Shown in pieces: positions 17,489-25,168 of a stretch of 64,000 bases of DNA. The DNA is from an uncultured Roseicyclus sp. GTDB taxonomy: Bacteria > Pseudomonadota > Alphaproteobacteria > Rhodobacterales > Rhodobacteraceae. The number at the start of each line of letters is the position of its first letter. Position 1 is the first letter of the stretch. Below the pieces are notes generated by a model. The model did no database searches. It was given only the letters and a program-made list of their open reading frames with translations, and had not been told where the DNA came from. Both the position numbers and the translations under genes were made by a program. The DNA is taken from positions 467,001 to 531,000 of the forward strand of contig CANLXA010000004.1 of the NCBI GenBank assembly GCA_947494975.1, read 5' to 3'.

Positions 17489-18249
17489 GCGCATCCATCG
17501 ATCATATCGCGGGCGAGACGTTCCATGGCCGCAAAGGTGCGGTTGAGAACGCGTTCCGCTACGGGATCGACTACGTGATGCTGGATGCCGAAGGTGACGC
17601 GCGGGGCCCGGCATTGTTCGGGCGCAACCGGGCCGGGTTCTTTTCGCTCTGGGATCGGGACCACGGCGGTAAGCCGAAGGCAGGCAATGGCGCGCCCTGG
17701 GCGCGGGAGGTTCTGGCCGCCCACGGATTGACGGATGTGGCCGATGGCAAGCTGATGCTGTTGGCCCAACCGCGCGTGTTGGGGCACGTGTTCAATCCCG
17801 TGTCCTTTTGGTTGGCACAGGATCGGCAAGGCCGTTTGCTGGCGGTGATTGCTGAAGTATCCAACACGTTCGGCGACCGGCATTCCTACCTCTGCGCCCA
17901 TCACGATCACAGGCCCATCAGCCGGGAAGATACGCTGACGGCGCAGAAGATCTTCCACGTCTCGCCGTTCCAGCCGATCGAAGGCGGCTACGCCTTCCGT
18001 TTCGACATCCGCCCGGATCGCGTCGGCATCTGGATCCAATTCACGACCGGCAATGAGGGCCTCTACGCCACGCTCACTGGCCCGCGGGCGGAGCTGACCA
18101 CAGGTTCGATGTTGCGCGCGGCGCTCCGCCGCCCCTTCGGATCGCGGCGAGTCCTGGGCCTGATCCACTGGCAGGCGGTGAAGCTTTGGTGGAAAGGCGC
18201 GCGCTATCGCGTCCGACCAGACCCCCCGGCGGAAGATGTCTCGCGGTGA
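17485..18249 (+). CDS. DUF1365 protein
   Basis: A 254-residue protein with the DUF1365 core RVLGHVFNPVSFWLAQD and AVIAEVSNTFGDRHSYLC, and QKIFHVSPFQPIEGGYAFRF. The biochemical role is unknown; genes of this family almost always sit beside an amine-oxidase-like flavoprotein and often beside cyclopropane fatty acid synthases, as here with the flavoprotein. The start overlaps the upstream stop (ATGA) and the stop overlaps the next GTG start. Confidence 0.9.
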   Translation: MSASIDHIAGETFHGRKGAVENAFRYGIDYVMLDAEGDARGPALFGRNRAGFFSLWDRDHGGKPKAGNGAPWAREVLAAHGLTDVADGKLMLLAQPRVLGHVFNPVSFWLAQDRQGRLLAVIAEVSNTFGDRHSYLCAHHDHRPISREDTLTAQKIFHVSPFQPIEGGYAFRFDIRPDRVGIWIQFTTGNEGLYATLTGPRAELTTGSMLRAALRRPFGSRRVLGLIHWQAVKLWWKGARYRVRPDPPAEDVSR

Positions 18250-19472
18250 GCCGCGCCAAGCCGTCGCTGCCCGGATACGCCGTCTTTGCCGCCATGCTCG
18301 CCAGCGCGGGGCTGCCGATCTATATCCACGCGCCGAAATTCTACGTTGATACCTATGGTGTCAGCCTGACGGCCTTGGCGGCGGTGCTATTTGGCCTTCG
18401 TTTGTTCGACGTGGTGCAGGATCCGGTGCTGGGATGGCTGGTGGGCCGGTGGCGGTCCAATCGCAAGGCGGCAGTCATCGGCGGCGGTCTTCTTATCGCG
18501 GCGTCGATGCTCGGCCTCTTCGCCATCGCCCCGCCGCTGCCGCCGCTTGTGTGGTTCACCCTGACGATGATTGGCCTCTTCTCGGCGTTCTCCTTCCTGA
18601 CGATCGCGATGTATTCCGAGGGTGTCACCGCCGCCGGACGGATCGGAGGCGGTGGTCACTTGAAACTGGCGGCCTGGCGGGAGACGGGCGCGCTTCTGGG
18701 GGTCTGCGTCGCCTCCATCGCGCCGCTTGTGCTTGGGTTTGCGGGCTTTGCATTGTCCTTTGCGGTTCTGGTGGCGGTGGCCGTCTGGCTGATGCGCGCG
18801 GAATGGGGCGCGGGCATTGCGCCCCAGGGTGGCGGTTTCGGTTTTGTGTTGCGCGACGCGCTGGCGCGGCGCTTGCTGCTGATTGCGCTGTTGAATGCGG
18901 CACCTGTGGCGGTGTCGTCCACCCTGTTCCTGTTTTACGTCGAAAGCGTGCTGGAGGCGGCGGATTGGGCCGGGCCATTCCTGATCCTGTTCTTCGTGAT
19001 GGCGGCAATCTCCGCCCCGGTCTGGAGCCGGCTGGCAAGAGCAAATGGCAGCCGACGCATGCTCTTCGTGGCGATGACGCTGGCCATTGTGGGCTTTCTG
19101 GGCGCGGTCGCGCTGGGGCCGGGAGACACGCTTCTCTTCGCCATCGTCTGCATCATCACGGGCTTTGCCCTCGGTGCGGACTTTGCCCTGCTGCCCGCCG
19201 CCTTCGCCGCACGGATGGAACAGGTCGCCCCGGAGGCGGGGGAAGGCTTCGGGCTCTGGGCGTTTGTCTCCAAGGCAACGTTGGCACTGGCGGCAATCAC
19301 GCTACTTCCCCCACTGGAAGCGGTGGGGTTCCGCGCGGGCGGCACGTCACCCGACGGTGCAATTGCGATGCTCACATACCTATATGCGGGCGTGCCCTGC
19401 GTGTTGAAGCTCGGGGCGATGGCCTTGTTGGCCGTCACGCCTTTGCCGAGCGATGAAGCGCTGACGCCCTGA
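18246..19472 (+). CDS. MFS transporter (MelB/GPH-like)
   Basis: A 408-residue membrane protein with about 11-12 helices. It starts with GTG overlapping the upstream stop (GTGA). The N-terminal stretch GLPIYIHAPKFYVDTYGVSLTALAAVLFGLRLFDVVQDPVLGWLVGRW carries the DxxxDPxxG motif of the GPH cation symporter group (MelB-like). It is the third gene of the predicted sigma-E operon; no substrate is assigned. A polyol or lipid-linked substrate would be guesswork. Confidence 0.87.
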   Translation: MSRAKPSLPGYAVFAAMLASAGLPIYIHAPKFYVDTYGVSLTALAAVLFGLRLFDVVQDPVLGWLVGRWRSNRKAAVIGGGLLIAASMLGLFAIAPPLPPLVWFTLTMIGLFSAFSFLTIAMYSEGVTAAGRIGGGGHLKLAAWRETGALLGVCVASIAPLVLGFAGFALSFAVLVAVAVWLMRAEWGAGIAPQGGGFGFVLRDALARRLLLIALLNAAPVAVSSTLFLFYVESVLEAADWAGPFLILFFVMAAISAPVWSRLARANGSRRMLFVAMTLAIVGFLGAVALGPGDTLLFAIVCIITGFALGADFALLPAAFAARMEQVAPEAGEGFGLWAFVSKATLALAAITLLPPLEAVGFRAGGTSPDGAIAMLTYLYAGVPCVLKLGAMALLAVTPLPSDEALTP

Positions 19473-19498
19473 CGGGGCGATGAACGAAAGGAGATCTG

Positions 19499-20236
19499 AT
19501 GCGGGATTGGAGCGGGAAACGATATTGGCTGGTGGGTGCGTCCGAAGGCTTGGGGCGCAGCCTCGCCCATTGCATGAGCCGGTCGGGCGTGGAGCTGGTG
19601 CTGTCTGCCCGTTCCGCCGATCGTCTGCAGGACCTGGTCGATGAACTGCCGGGAACCGCCAGGGCAGTGACCATGGACATCGCCGATCGCGCATCGGTCG
19701 AGGCGGCGGCCGCCGAGGTCGGTGACGTCGACGGTGTCGTGTTCCTCGCCGGTTTGGCGACGCTGATCAAAGCGACGGAATGGGATGCCGACAAGGTCGA
19801 GCAAATGTTCGACGTCAACCTGACCGGGGCGGCGCGCGTGATCGGGCAGGTGATTGGCCCGATGGTTGCGCGAAACACCGGGCACATCGTGATGGTCGGC
19901 AGCCTGTCGGCCTATCGCGGATTGCCGGGATCCATCGGATATTCCGCGTCCAAGGCCGGTTTGATGGCGCTGGCCGAGTCGATGCATGGCGATCTGAAGG
20001 ACACGAACGTCCTGGTGCAACTGGTCAATCCCGGCTACATTTCCACACGGATGCAGGACGACAATCCGCATCCCAAGCCCTTCATGATGACCCCTGATGT
20101 CGCCGCCAAGGAGGTGTTCGAACACATGAACACCGACGGGTTCCACAAGGCGTTCCCGTTCGGCTTCAGCCTTCTGTTCCGTTTTTCACGGTTCCTGCCG
20201 ACCCCGGTTTACGAATGGATATTCTTCCGGCGCTAG
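19499..20236 (+). CDS. SDR-family oxidoreductase
   Basis: A 245-residue short-chain dehydrogenase. It has a GASEGLG cofactor loop (13-19), NVNLTG-like DVNLTG, catalytic Ser135 (MVGSLSAY), Tyr148 and Lys152 (YSASK). The C-terminus has a hydrophobic end (FPFGFSLLFRFSRFLPTPVYEWIFF), as in membrane-associated reductases that act on long-chain substrates. A strong GGAG ribosome site lies 5 nt upstream. The 26-nt gap to the MFS gene places it in the same predicted sigma-E operon, as a fourth gene. Confidence 0.92.
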   Translation: MRDWSGKRYWLVGASEGLGRSLAHCMSRSGVELVLSARSADRLQDLVDELPGTARAVTMDIADRASVEAAAAEVGDVDGVVFLAGLATLIKATEWDADKVEQMFDVNLTGAARVIGQVIGPMVARNTGHIVMVGSLSAYRGLPGSIGYSASKAGLMALAESMHGDLKDTNVLVQLVNPGYISTRMQDDNPHPKPFMMTPDVAAKEVFEHMNTDGFHKAFPFGFSLLFRFSRFLPTPVYEWIFFRR

Positions 20237-20306
20237 CTTGATCCCTGTCAAAGTGGTCGGCTTGTGGATGTGGTGATGATACGCTCGTGAACAGGGAGGA
20301 TCGGAT

Positions 20307-20621
20307 ATGGAGATCTCTACACGCATCATCGCCCAAGTCATCCTGATGGGCCGTGAGTTGGAACGCGCCGAGGGGGAGCTTCGCGCCTTCATCGAACGCA
20401 TGGGGGAGGAAGAGCAGGCTGAGCTGGTCGCGCTCTTCTGGATCGGACGTGGCAGTTTCGAGGCCGAGGATTTCGCCGAGGCCAAGGAGACCGCGCAACA
20501 GGAGGCGACGGTGCCGACGGCGGATTACCTTTTCGGCAGCCCGCATTTTGCCGACCATCTGGAAGCCGGGGCCGAGGCCATGGATCTGGATGTGATGGCC
20601 GACGAGGAAGACCTTCTGTGA
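20307..20621 (+). CDS. DUF3775 protein
   Basis: A 104-residue acidic protein containing QAELVALFWIGRGSFEAEDF, the signature I associate with DUF3775, and the C-terminus YLFGSPHFADHLEAGAEAMDLDV, also typical of that family. It has a helical hairpin character and no membrane segment. Its ribosome site AGGGAGG precedes the ATG. The function is unknown. It converges with the saccharopine dehydrogenase gene, with 4 nt between the stops. Confidence 0.8.
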   Translation: MEISTRIIAQVILMGRELERAEGELRAFIERMGEEEQAELVALFWIGRGSFEAEDFAEAKETAQQEATVPTADYLFGSPHFADHLEAGAEAMDLDVMADEEDLL

Positions 20622-20625
20622 TCCA

Positions 20626-21672
20626 TCAGATTGCGGCGCGGTAGGTTTCGGCCGCCCGCGCCCAGACGCCATGGTTGATTTGCGGCAGGGCCAGCAGATG
20701 AGGCAGAAGCTGACCGGCGAAATCCTCCGAGCTTTCCAGCGGCAAAAGCGATGGCAGATTGTCGATGGCCATGACGTCCAGAGGCGGCGTGTCCGACACG
20801 CGCAGGACCGGCTCGTCCCACGTCGTCACGCGGTCATAGACCTTCACCGGCGAGAAATCCGAATCCGGATCGCAGGCGATATCCCCGATGACCGTCAGGC
20901 GGCGTTCTGCGACCAATGCGGATCGTGGCAGGAAGACCGGTACGCCGGGCATGGCGAGGATGCAATTCAGGAAGATGTCATGGATCAGGATCTCCGGGAA
21001 CGGGCCGCCATGGGCGGTCTCCGCCATGTCCCAGCCGGTGGGCGCGACACCCATCACGTCGCACAGTGCCTTTGCGCCCGATCCGGTGCGCCCCAACGCC
21101 CCGACGATGAGCGCCGTGGGGCGGGCATGCCCCACCTTGGCGAGCCGTTCCGTCAGGTCGAGGATCAGCGCCTCTTTCCGCGGCCAGTCGGTGACGGGCG
21201 GCATCGCCTCCCCGGCCTGTTGCGCCGCCCAGGCTGCCACGCTCAGCGCGGCGCCGACATAGCCGGCCCAGAACCCGAAGGCCGCGACGCGGCGACCAGT
21301 GTCATCCACCAGGTATTCCAGATCGAACAGCGTCCCGCCGCCCGCCTTGAACCGGTCGAGCAGATCAACGCCCGAGGGTTGGCCTTTGAATGCATGACCA
21401 AACAGGATGTGGCGGTGGACCAGTGGCCCGGTATCTCCGGGCAATTCCTTCAGCCCGAATATGATTGCGTCGGCCGGTGCAGCGCGCCACTGACCGGCCT
21501 GTGCGATCTGCGCCCCGGCGCTTTGATAGTCGGCCGTCGGGATGATCCGCGTTGCGCTGTCTTCGACCGTCACCTGCAGCCCGGCCGCAAGTAGCTCCTT
21601 CACGCCAGCGGGCGTCACACCCACCCGGCGTTCATTGGCGCGTTCTTCGGCGCGGACCCACAGATGCGTCAT
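20626..21672 (-). CDS. saccharopine dehydrogenase (NAD+, L-lysine-forming type)
   Basis: A 348-residue enzyme of the AlaDH/PNT-like saccharopine dehydrogenase family (LYS1 type), with the N-terminal WVRAEERANERRVGVTPAGVKELLAAG block and a second domain with TALIVGALGRTGSGAKALCDVMG, the NAD-binding glycine loop. It would link saccharopine to lysine and 2-oxoglutarate. Bacteria of this type use the diaminopimelate route for lysine synthesis, so a catabolic or spermidine-related role (as in carboxynorspermidine pathways) is possible. It is monocistronic and divergent from the DUF2383 gene. Confidence 0.88.
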   Translation of the reverse strand: MTHLWVRAEERANERRVGVTPAGVKELLAAGLQVTVEDSATRIIPTADYQSAGAQIAQAGQWRAAPADAIIFGLKELPGDTGPLVHRHILFGHAFKGQPSGVDLLDRFKAGGGTLFDLEYLVDDTGRRVAAFGFWAGYVGAALSVAAWAAQQAGEAMPPVTDWPRKEALILDLTERLAKVGHARPTALIVGALGRTGSGAKALCDVMGVAPTGWDMAETAHGGPFPEILIHDIFLNCILAMPGVPVFLPRSALVAERRLTVIGDIACDPDSDFSPVKVYDRVTTWDEPVLRVSDTPPLDVMAIDNLPSLLPLESSEDFAGQLLPHLLALPQINHGVWARAAETYRAAI

Positions 21673-21839
21673 TGATGCACGCTCCCCTTGCTGTGCGAGT
21701 GAGGGCGCATACTGGATCGCGGCACCGTTTCTTGCATGGGCGGAATGCTACCAGCCAATTGCGCGACGTGGAACCGATACCGTCCATCGCGGGTTTCCTA
21801 GGCGGAAGACAAACTGACCCACACCTGACGGAGGTTCCC

Positions 21840-22316
21840 ATGTCCACCCAATCCGCTCCCTACCCGCCGACCCCGCCGGTCGATAACCCGGCCCCGAGCT
21901 CTGATATCGACGCCGTACAAAAGGTCCTGACGCGCACGCTCGATGCGCTTGCAGGATATGACAAGATGCTGCCGGAGGCAGAACCCGATGTCGCGCCGGT
22001 GTTGCGCAAACTGCGTGAAACGCACCACTCCCATGCCAGCCAGCTCAGTGCCATGATCTCCGCGATGGGCGGCTCACCCGATACCGACGGGTCCATCATG
22101 AGCTCGGTCAACAAGGCCGTCGTCTCCCTGCGCGCCATGTTCGACGAAATCGACGATGATGCGCTGGAACGCGCCATCGAGGGCGAGGAATATGTGACGG
22201 AATCCTTCGGCGAAGCGATGGCGGAGGTCTCCGAGGAGCGCCACCGCGAGGGGCTGTCCGCGCTCCGTTCGGAACTCGAAGACGTGCTGATGGAAGCCCG
22301 CGCCATCGCGGATTAA
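21840..22316 (+). CDS. DUF2383 four-helix protein
   Basis: A 158-residue protein with a Pro-rich start and a DUF2383-like helical body: DAVQKVLTRTLDALAGYDKMLPEAEPDV, then LRKLRETHHSHASQL (a His/Glu-rich helix), then a third and fourth helix with ERAIEGEEYVTESF. Members of DUF2383 resemble ferritin-like bundles; metal binding is possible but not shown. The ATG follows GGAGGTTCCC. It converges with the response regulator gene (4-nt overlap of stops). Confidence 0.8.
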   Translation: MSTQSAPYPPTPPVDNPAPSSDIDAVQKVLTRTLDALAGYDKMLPEAEPDVAPVLRKLRETHHSHASQLSAMISAMGGSPDTDGSIMSSVNKAVVSLRAMFDEIDDDALERAIEGEEYVTESFGEAMAEVSEERHREGLSALRSELEDVLMEARAIAD

Positions 22317-23014
22317 GACCAGCGCACATCCCCCAGAAAGATGTAACCCGCGCCGTAGATCGTCTTGATCAGGCGCGGGTTTTTCGGGTCTTCCCGCAGC
22401 TTTGTCCGCAAACGCGAGATCCGGACATCCATGGCCCGGTCAAAGCTCTCCCCCGCGGCCCCGCCCAGGCTTTCCTGCATCTGCTGGCGGGAGATCAGGC
22501 GTTTCGGGGCCTCCAGAAACAGGCGCAGAACCTCGCCCTCCGCGTGGGAAAACGGCGTTTCCGATCCGTCCTCCGCGCTCAGAACGTAGCGATCGAAGAA
22601 GGCCGTCCAGCCGTTGAACTGCGCCTTGTTCTGAGCGCGTTCGGGGGCTTTGGGGCTACGGAGGCGGGCGCGGACCCGGGCCACAACCTCGACCGGATCG
22701 AAGGGTTTTATGATGTAATCATCGGCCCCCAGTTCCAGCCCCGTCACCCGGTCCTGCACCTGCGCCCGGCCCGAGATGATGATGATCGAAGAGCCGGACT
22801 CCAGCGCCAGACGGTGGACCAGCGCCAGCCCGTCCCGATCCGGCAGACCGAGATCCACGAGGCACACATCCGGCGTCGTTCGGCGGAGCGCGGCCTCGAA
22901 CTCCGTGGCGCGGGCGAAGGTGAGGGTGCGAAACCCCGCATCGTTCAGGGCCTCCGACAGCATCGCGCGGATCTGTGGTTCGTCGTCGAGGATTGTGACC
23001 AGTGGCGCAGTCAT
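22313..23014 (-). CDS. OmpR/PhoB-family response regulator
   Basis: A 233-residue regulator. The receiver has phosphoacceptor Asp54 (CLVDLGLPD), acidic pair D10/D11 and Lys103 in YIIKPFD. The C-terminal winged-helix DNA-binding domain contains AMDVRISRLRTKLREDPKNPRLIKTIYGAGYIF. It is coupled to the upstream hybrid kinase gene by a 4-nt overlap. Probable targets are the divergent acyl-CoA ligase/ABC transporter operon and possibly its own promoter. Confidence 0.94.
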   Translation of the reverse strand: MTAPLVTILDDEPQIRAMLSEALNDAGFRTLTFARATEFEAALRRTTPDVCLVDLGLPDRDGLALVHRLALESGSSIIIISGRAQVQDRVTGLELGADDYIIKPFDPVEVVARVRARLRSPKAPERAQNKAQFNGWTAFFDRYVLSAEDGSETPFSHAEGEVLRLFLEAPKRLISRQQMQESLGGAAGESFDRAMDVRISRLRTKLREDPKNPRLIKTIYGAGYIFLGDVRWS

Positions 23015-24951
23015 GCGGCGACCTCCCGCGTCAGAAGAGCTTGGAGCGCGCTGGCGTCAACCGGTTTGGTGAGCACAGGCCAGCGCGCGGCGCCGTCTTG
23101 GCGCAGCGGATCGGCGGGGGGCAGCGATGTCATCAAGGCAAGGCGCAGCGCCGGATGCCGGTCTGCAATCCCACTCAGAAGCGCCACGCCGTCCTTGCCG
23201 CCAAGACGGATATCCGAGATCACCCAATCCAAACCCGGCAGATCGGCCAGATCTTCGGCTTCCTCGGCGGAGGCGGCTTCCAGCACCTGATGGCCCTGCG
23301 CGATCAGACCCTCGCGGACCTGGGCGCGAATATCGTCCATATCATCCACCAGCAGGATCATACGCGGTCGTGCCAGCGCCTCCGCCGGGCGGAGCGGCAG
23401 GCGCAGGATGACGCGCGCGCCGTCATCCGTGTTGCCGATCCGGATCGTGCCGCCGGCCAGCTTAACCTGATCGTAGACCATGGTGAGCCCAAGGCCCGAC
23501 CCATCTTGCCCCTTGGTCGTGAAGAAGGGATTGAGCGCGTTGTCCAGCGCCTCTTGCGAAAAGCCAGCGCCGGTATCGTCGACGCGGATCTCCAGCCATG
23601 TTTCCTTGACGTCCCGCAGGCTCAGCGTGATCTGGCCAGCCCGGTCCATCGCGTCGCGGGCGTTCAGGACAAGGTTCAACAGCCCGTCTTGCAAGGATCC
23701 GGCATCCAGCATCAGGGCCGGGTGGCGCAGATCCGCGTCGATGTTCAGCGTGATGCCTTCCGGCAACGTGGCGCGGGCGAGCGGCGTGAACGCGTTCAGG
23801 AAATCGGCCATGACGACCGGGGCCGTCTGCACGTTCCGGGCGCCCGTCATGTCCGCGATCTTGTCGAGCAGAAGCCCGCCGCGCCGCACGGCGTGCCGTG
23901 TGGCGGAGGTCAATTCGTGGGCGCCGATTGGCAGGGGCATCTTTTCCAGCCGGGTCTGAAGGCCAAGGATGATGGTCAACAGATTGGCGAAATCATGGGC
24001 CAGGCCGGAGGTCAGCTGCGCTGCCAGCTCGCGTTTGTGGGTCTGCTCCAACGCGGCGCGGGCCTGGGTTTCCTCGGTCACGTCGGTGGACAGCAGATAA
24101 ACCCCGCCATCCCCCCGTTCGTCAGGCGTGAAGGCCGACCGGATGCGGCGGCCCGACGTGGGATCCGTGAACTCCATCAAGGCTGGTTCACCTGCCGCTG
24201 CCCGATCAAGCGTGTCGCGCAGGATCGTGGCCGTGTCCGGCCCCAGCGCCTCCTCAAACGACAGCCCGACGATATCGCTTTGCCGACCGGGCAGAAGTGA
24301 GGACAGGCGGCGGTTGGTGAAGGTATAGATCCCCTCCGCATCGACATGGGCGATATGGGCGGGCGTCATCTCGGTCACGAGACGGGTGCGGGCCTCCATT
24401 TCCGTCAGGGCGGCCTTGGCCTCCTGCAGCTGCGCGATGGTGGCCTCAAGCTGGCGATTGGTGCGGGCCAGTTCCTCGGAATGGGAAAGAACCTGATCGG
24501 ACAGTTCCTCCGATCGCGCGCGCAGGAGCGCCTCTTGCCGCTTGGCGGGGGTGATATCCGTGTAGACCGTCACCCAGCCGCCATCGGGCAGGGGGGAACC
24601 CTCGACGCTGATCGTATGACCATTGGCGCGGGTCCGTTCCATGTAATGGGGGACGAAGGCGCGGGCCTGTTCCACCCGCGTTGTCACAAATTCCTCCGGA
24701 TCGTCGACGGCGCCATATTCTCCCGCCTCGACAAGAAACCGGATCGTCTCGTCAAACGGGGCGCCGGGGGTGACCAGCCATTCCGGCAGACCGAACATGG
24801 TCTGGAACGGGCGGTTGCACACCGCCAGCCGCAAGTCCGCGTCATAGATCGACAGCGCCTGCTGGATCAGGTTGAGACCGGCCCTGGTGAAGGCTGCATT
24901 CATGCGCTGATCCGCACGCGATTGGCTGTTGGCTGGACGCTCGTCTGGCAT
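23011..24951 (-). CDS. PAS-containing hybrid sensor histidine kinase
   Basis: A 646-residue protein without membrane helices, so a cytoplasmic sensor. A PAS_7-type domain spans about residues 25-135, then comes a coiled coil (about 140-190), a second PAS (about 190-295), HisKA with His319 (GLAHDFANLLT), and HATPase with N430 (LVLNARDAMD), G-boxes DTGAGF and GSGLGL. A C-terminal receiver has Asp580 (VISDIRLGGKDG) and Lys629. No HPt follows, so the receiver probably acts internally while the separate response regulator is the output. It is the same architecture as kinases beside CoA-ligase clusters that sense organic acids. Confidence 0.93.
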   Translation of the reverse strand: MPDERPANSQSRADQRMNAAFTRAGLNLIQQALSIYDADLRLAVCNRPFQTMFGLPEWLVTPGAPFDETIRFLVEAGEYGAVDDPEEFVTTRVEQARAFVPHYMERTRANGHTISVEGSPLPDGGWVTVYTDITPAKRQEALLRARSEELSDQVLSHSEELARTNRQLEATIAQLQEAKAALTEMEARTRLVTEMTPAHIAHVDAEGIYTFTNRRLSSLLPGRQSDIVGLSFEEALGPDTATILRDTLDRAAAGEPALMEFTDPTSGRRIRSAFTPDERGDGGVYLLSTDVTEETQARAALEQTHKRELAAQLTSGLAHDFANLLTIILGLQTRLEKMPLPIGAHELTSATRHAVRRGGLLLDKIADMTGARNVQTAPVVMADFLNAFTPLARATLPEGITLNIDADLRHPALMLDAGSLQDGLLNLVLNARDAMDRAGQITLSLRDVKETWLEIRVDDTGAGFSQEALDNALNPFFTTKGQDGSGLGLTMVYDQVKLAGGTIRIGNTDDGARVILRLPLRPAEALARPRMILLVDDMDDIRAQVREGLIAQGHQVLEAASAEEAEDLADLPGLDWVISDIRLGGKDGVALLSGIADRHPALRLALMTSLPPADPLRQDGAARWPVLTKPVDASALQALLTREVAA

Positions 24952-25030
24952 GGCCGTCCCCCTCCTGGTCCCCCATGGCTAGCTTGCCGCCGGGCGCGCG
25001 CCAAGGCTTCACCGGGCCCTGTTACAATTC

Positions 25031-25058
25031 GTAAGGATTGCGAAAAAGTTAGGTAAGG
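25031..25058. promoter_or_regulatory. direct repeat GTAAGG, 22 nt apart
   Basis: Two GTAAGG hexamers begin at 25031 and 25053, exactly two helical turns apart, in the divergent control region between the kinase gene and the acyl-CoA ligase. Paired direct repeats are the usual form of OmpR-family sites, but spacing for that family is usually 10-11 nt, so this is suggestive only. Confidence 0.35.
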
Positions 25059-25075
25059 CTTGACCGCCAAGCCTT
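25055..25075. promoter_or_regulatory. perfect palindrome in the divergent control region
   Basis: AAGGCTTG, 5-nt spacer ACCGC, CAAGCCTT: an 8-bp perfect inverted repeat. It lies about 95 nt upstream of the ligase start and about 105 nt upstream of the kinase start. It may be a protein-binding site or an RNA hairpin; there is no T tract after it. Confidence 0.5.
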
Positions 25076-25134
25076 CTGTGGCACGTTAAGGGGTGCGATC
25101 AGCGCCCCGCCATTCCAGAGGGCGCGATTGTGCA

Positions 25135-25154
25135 CACCGGCGGGAGAGCCGGTG
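25135..25154 (+). other. hairpin just 5' of the ligase ribosome site
   Basis: CACCGGC, 6-nt loop, GCCGGTG: a 7-bp perfect stem ending 3 nt before GGGAGG. If transcribed, it could affect translation initiation of the ligase. Confidence 0.4.
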
Positions 25155-25168
25155 AATGGGAGGATATC

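Noticed and set aside
23002-24300. A 432-codon frame opposite the hybrid kinase
   Set aside because: Mirror frame of a clear kinase gene; no ribosome site and no motif.
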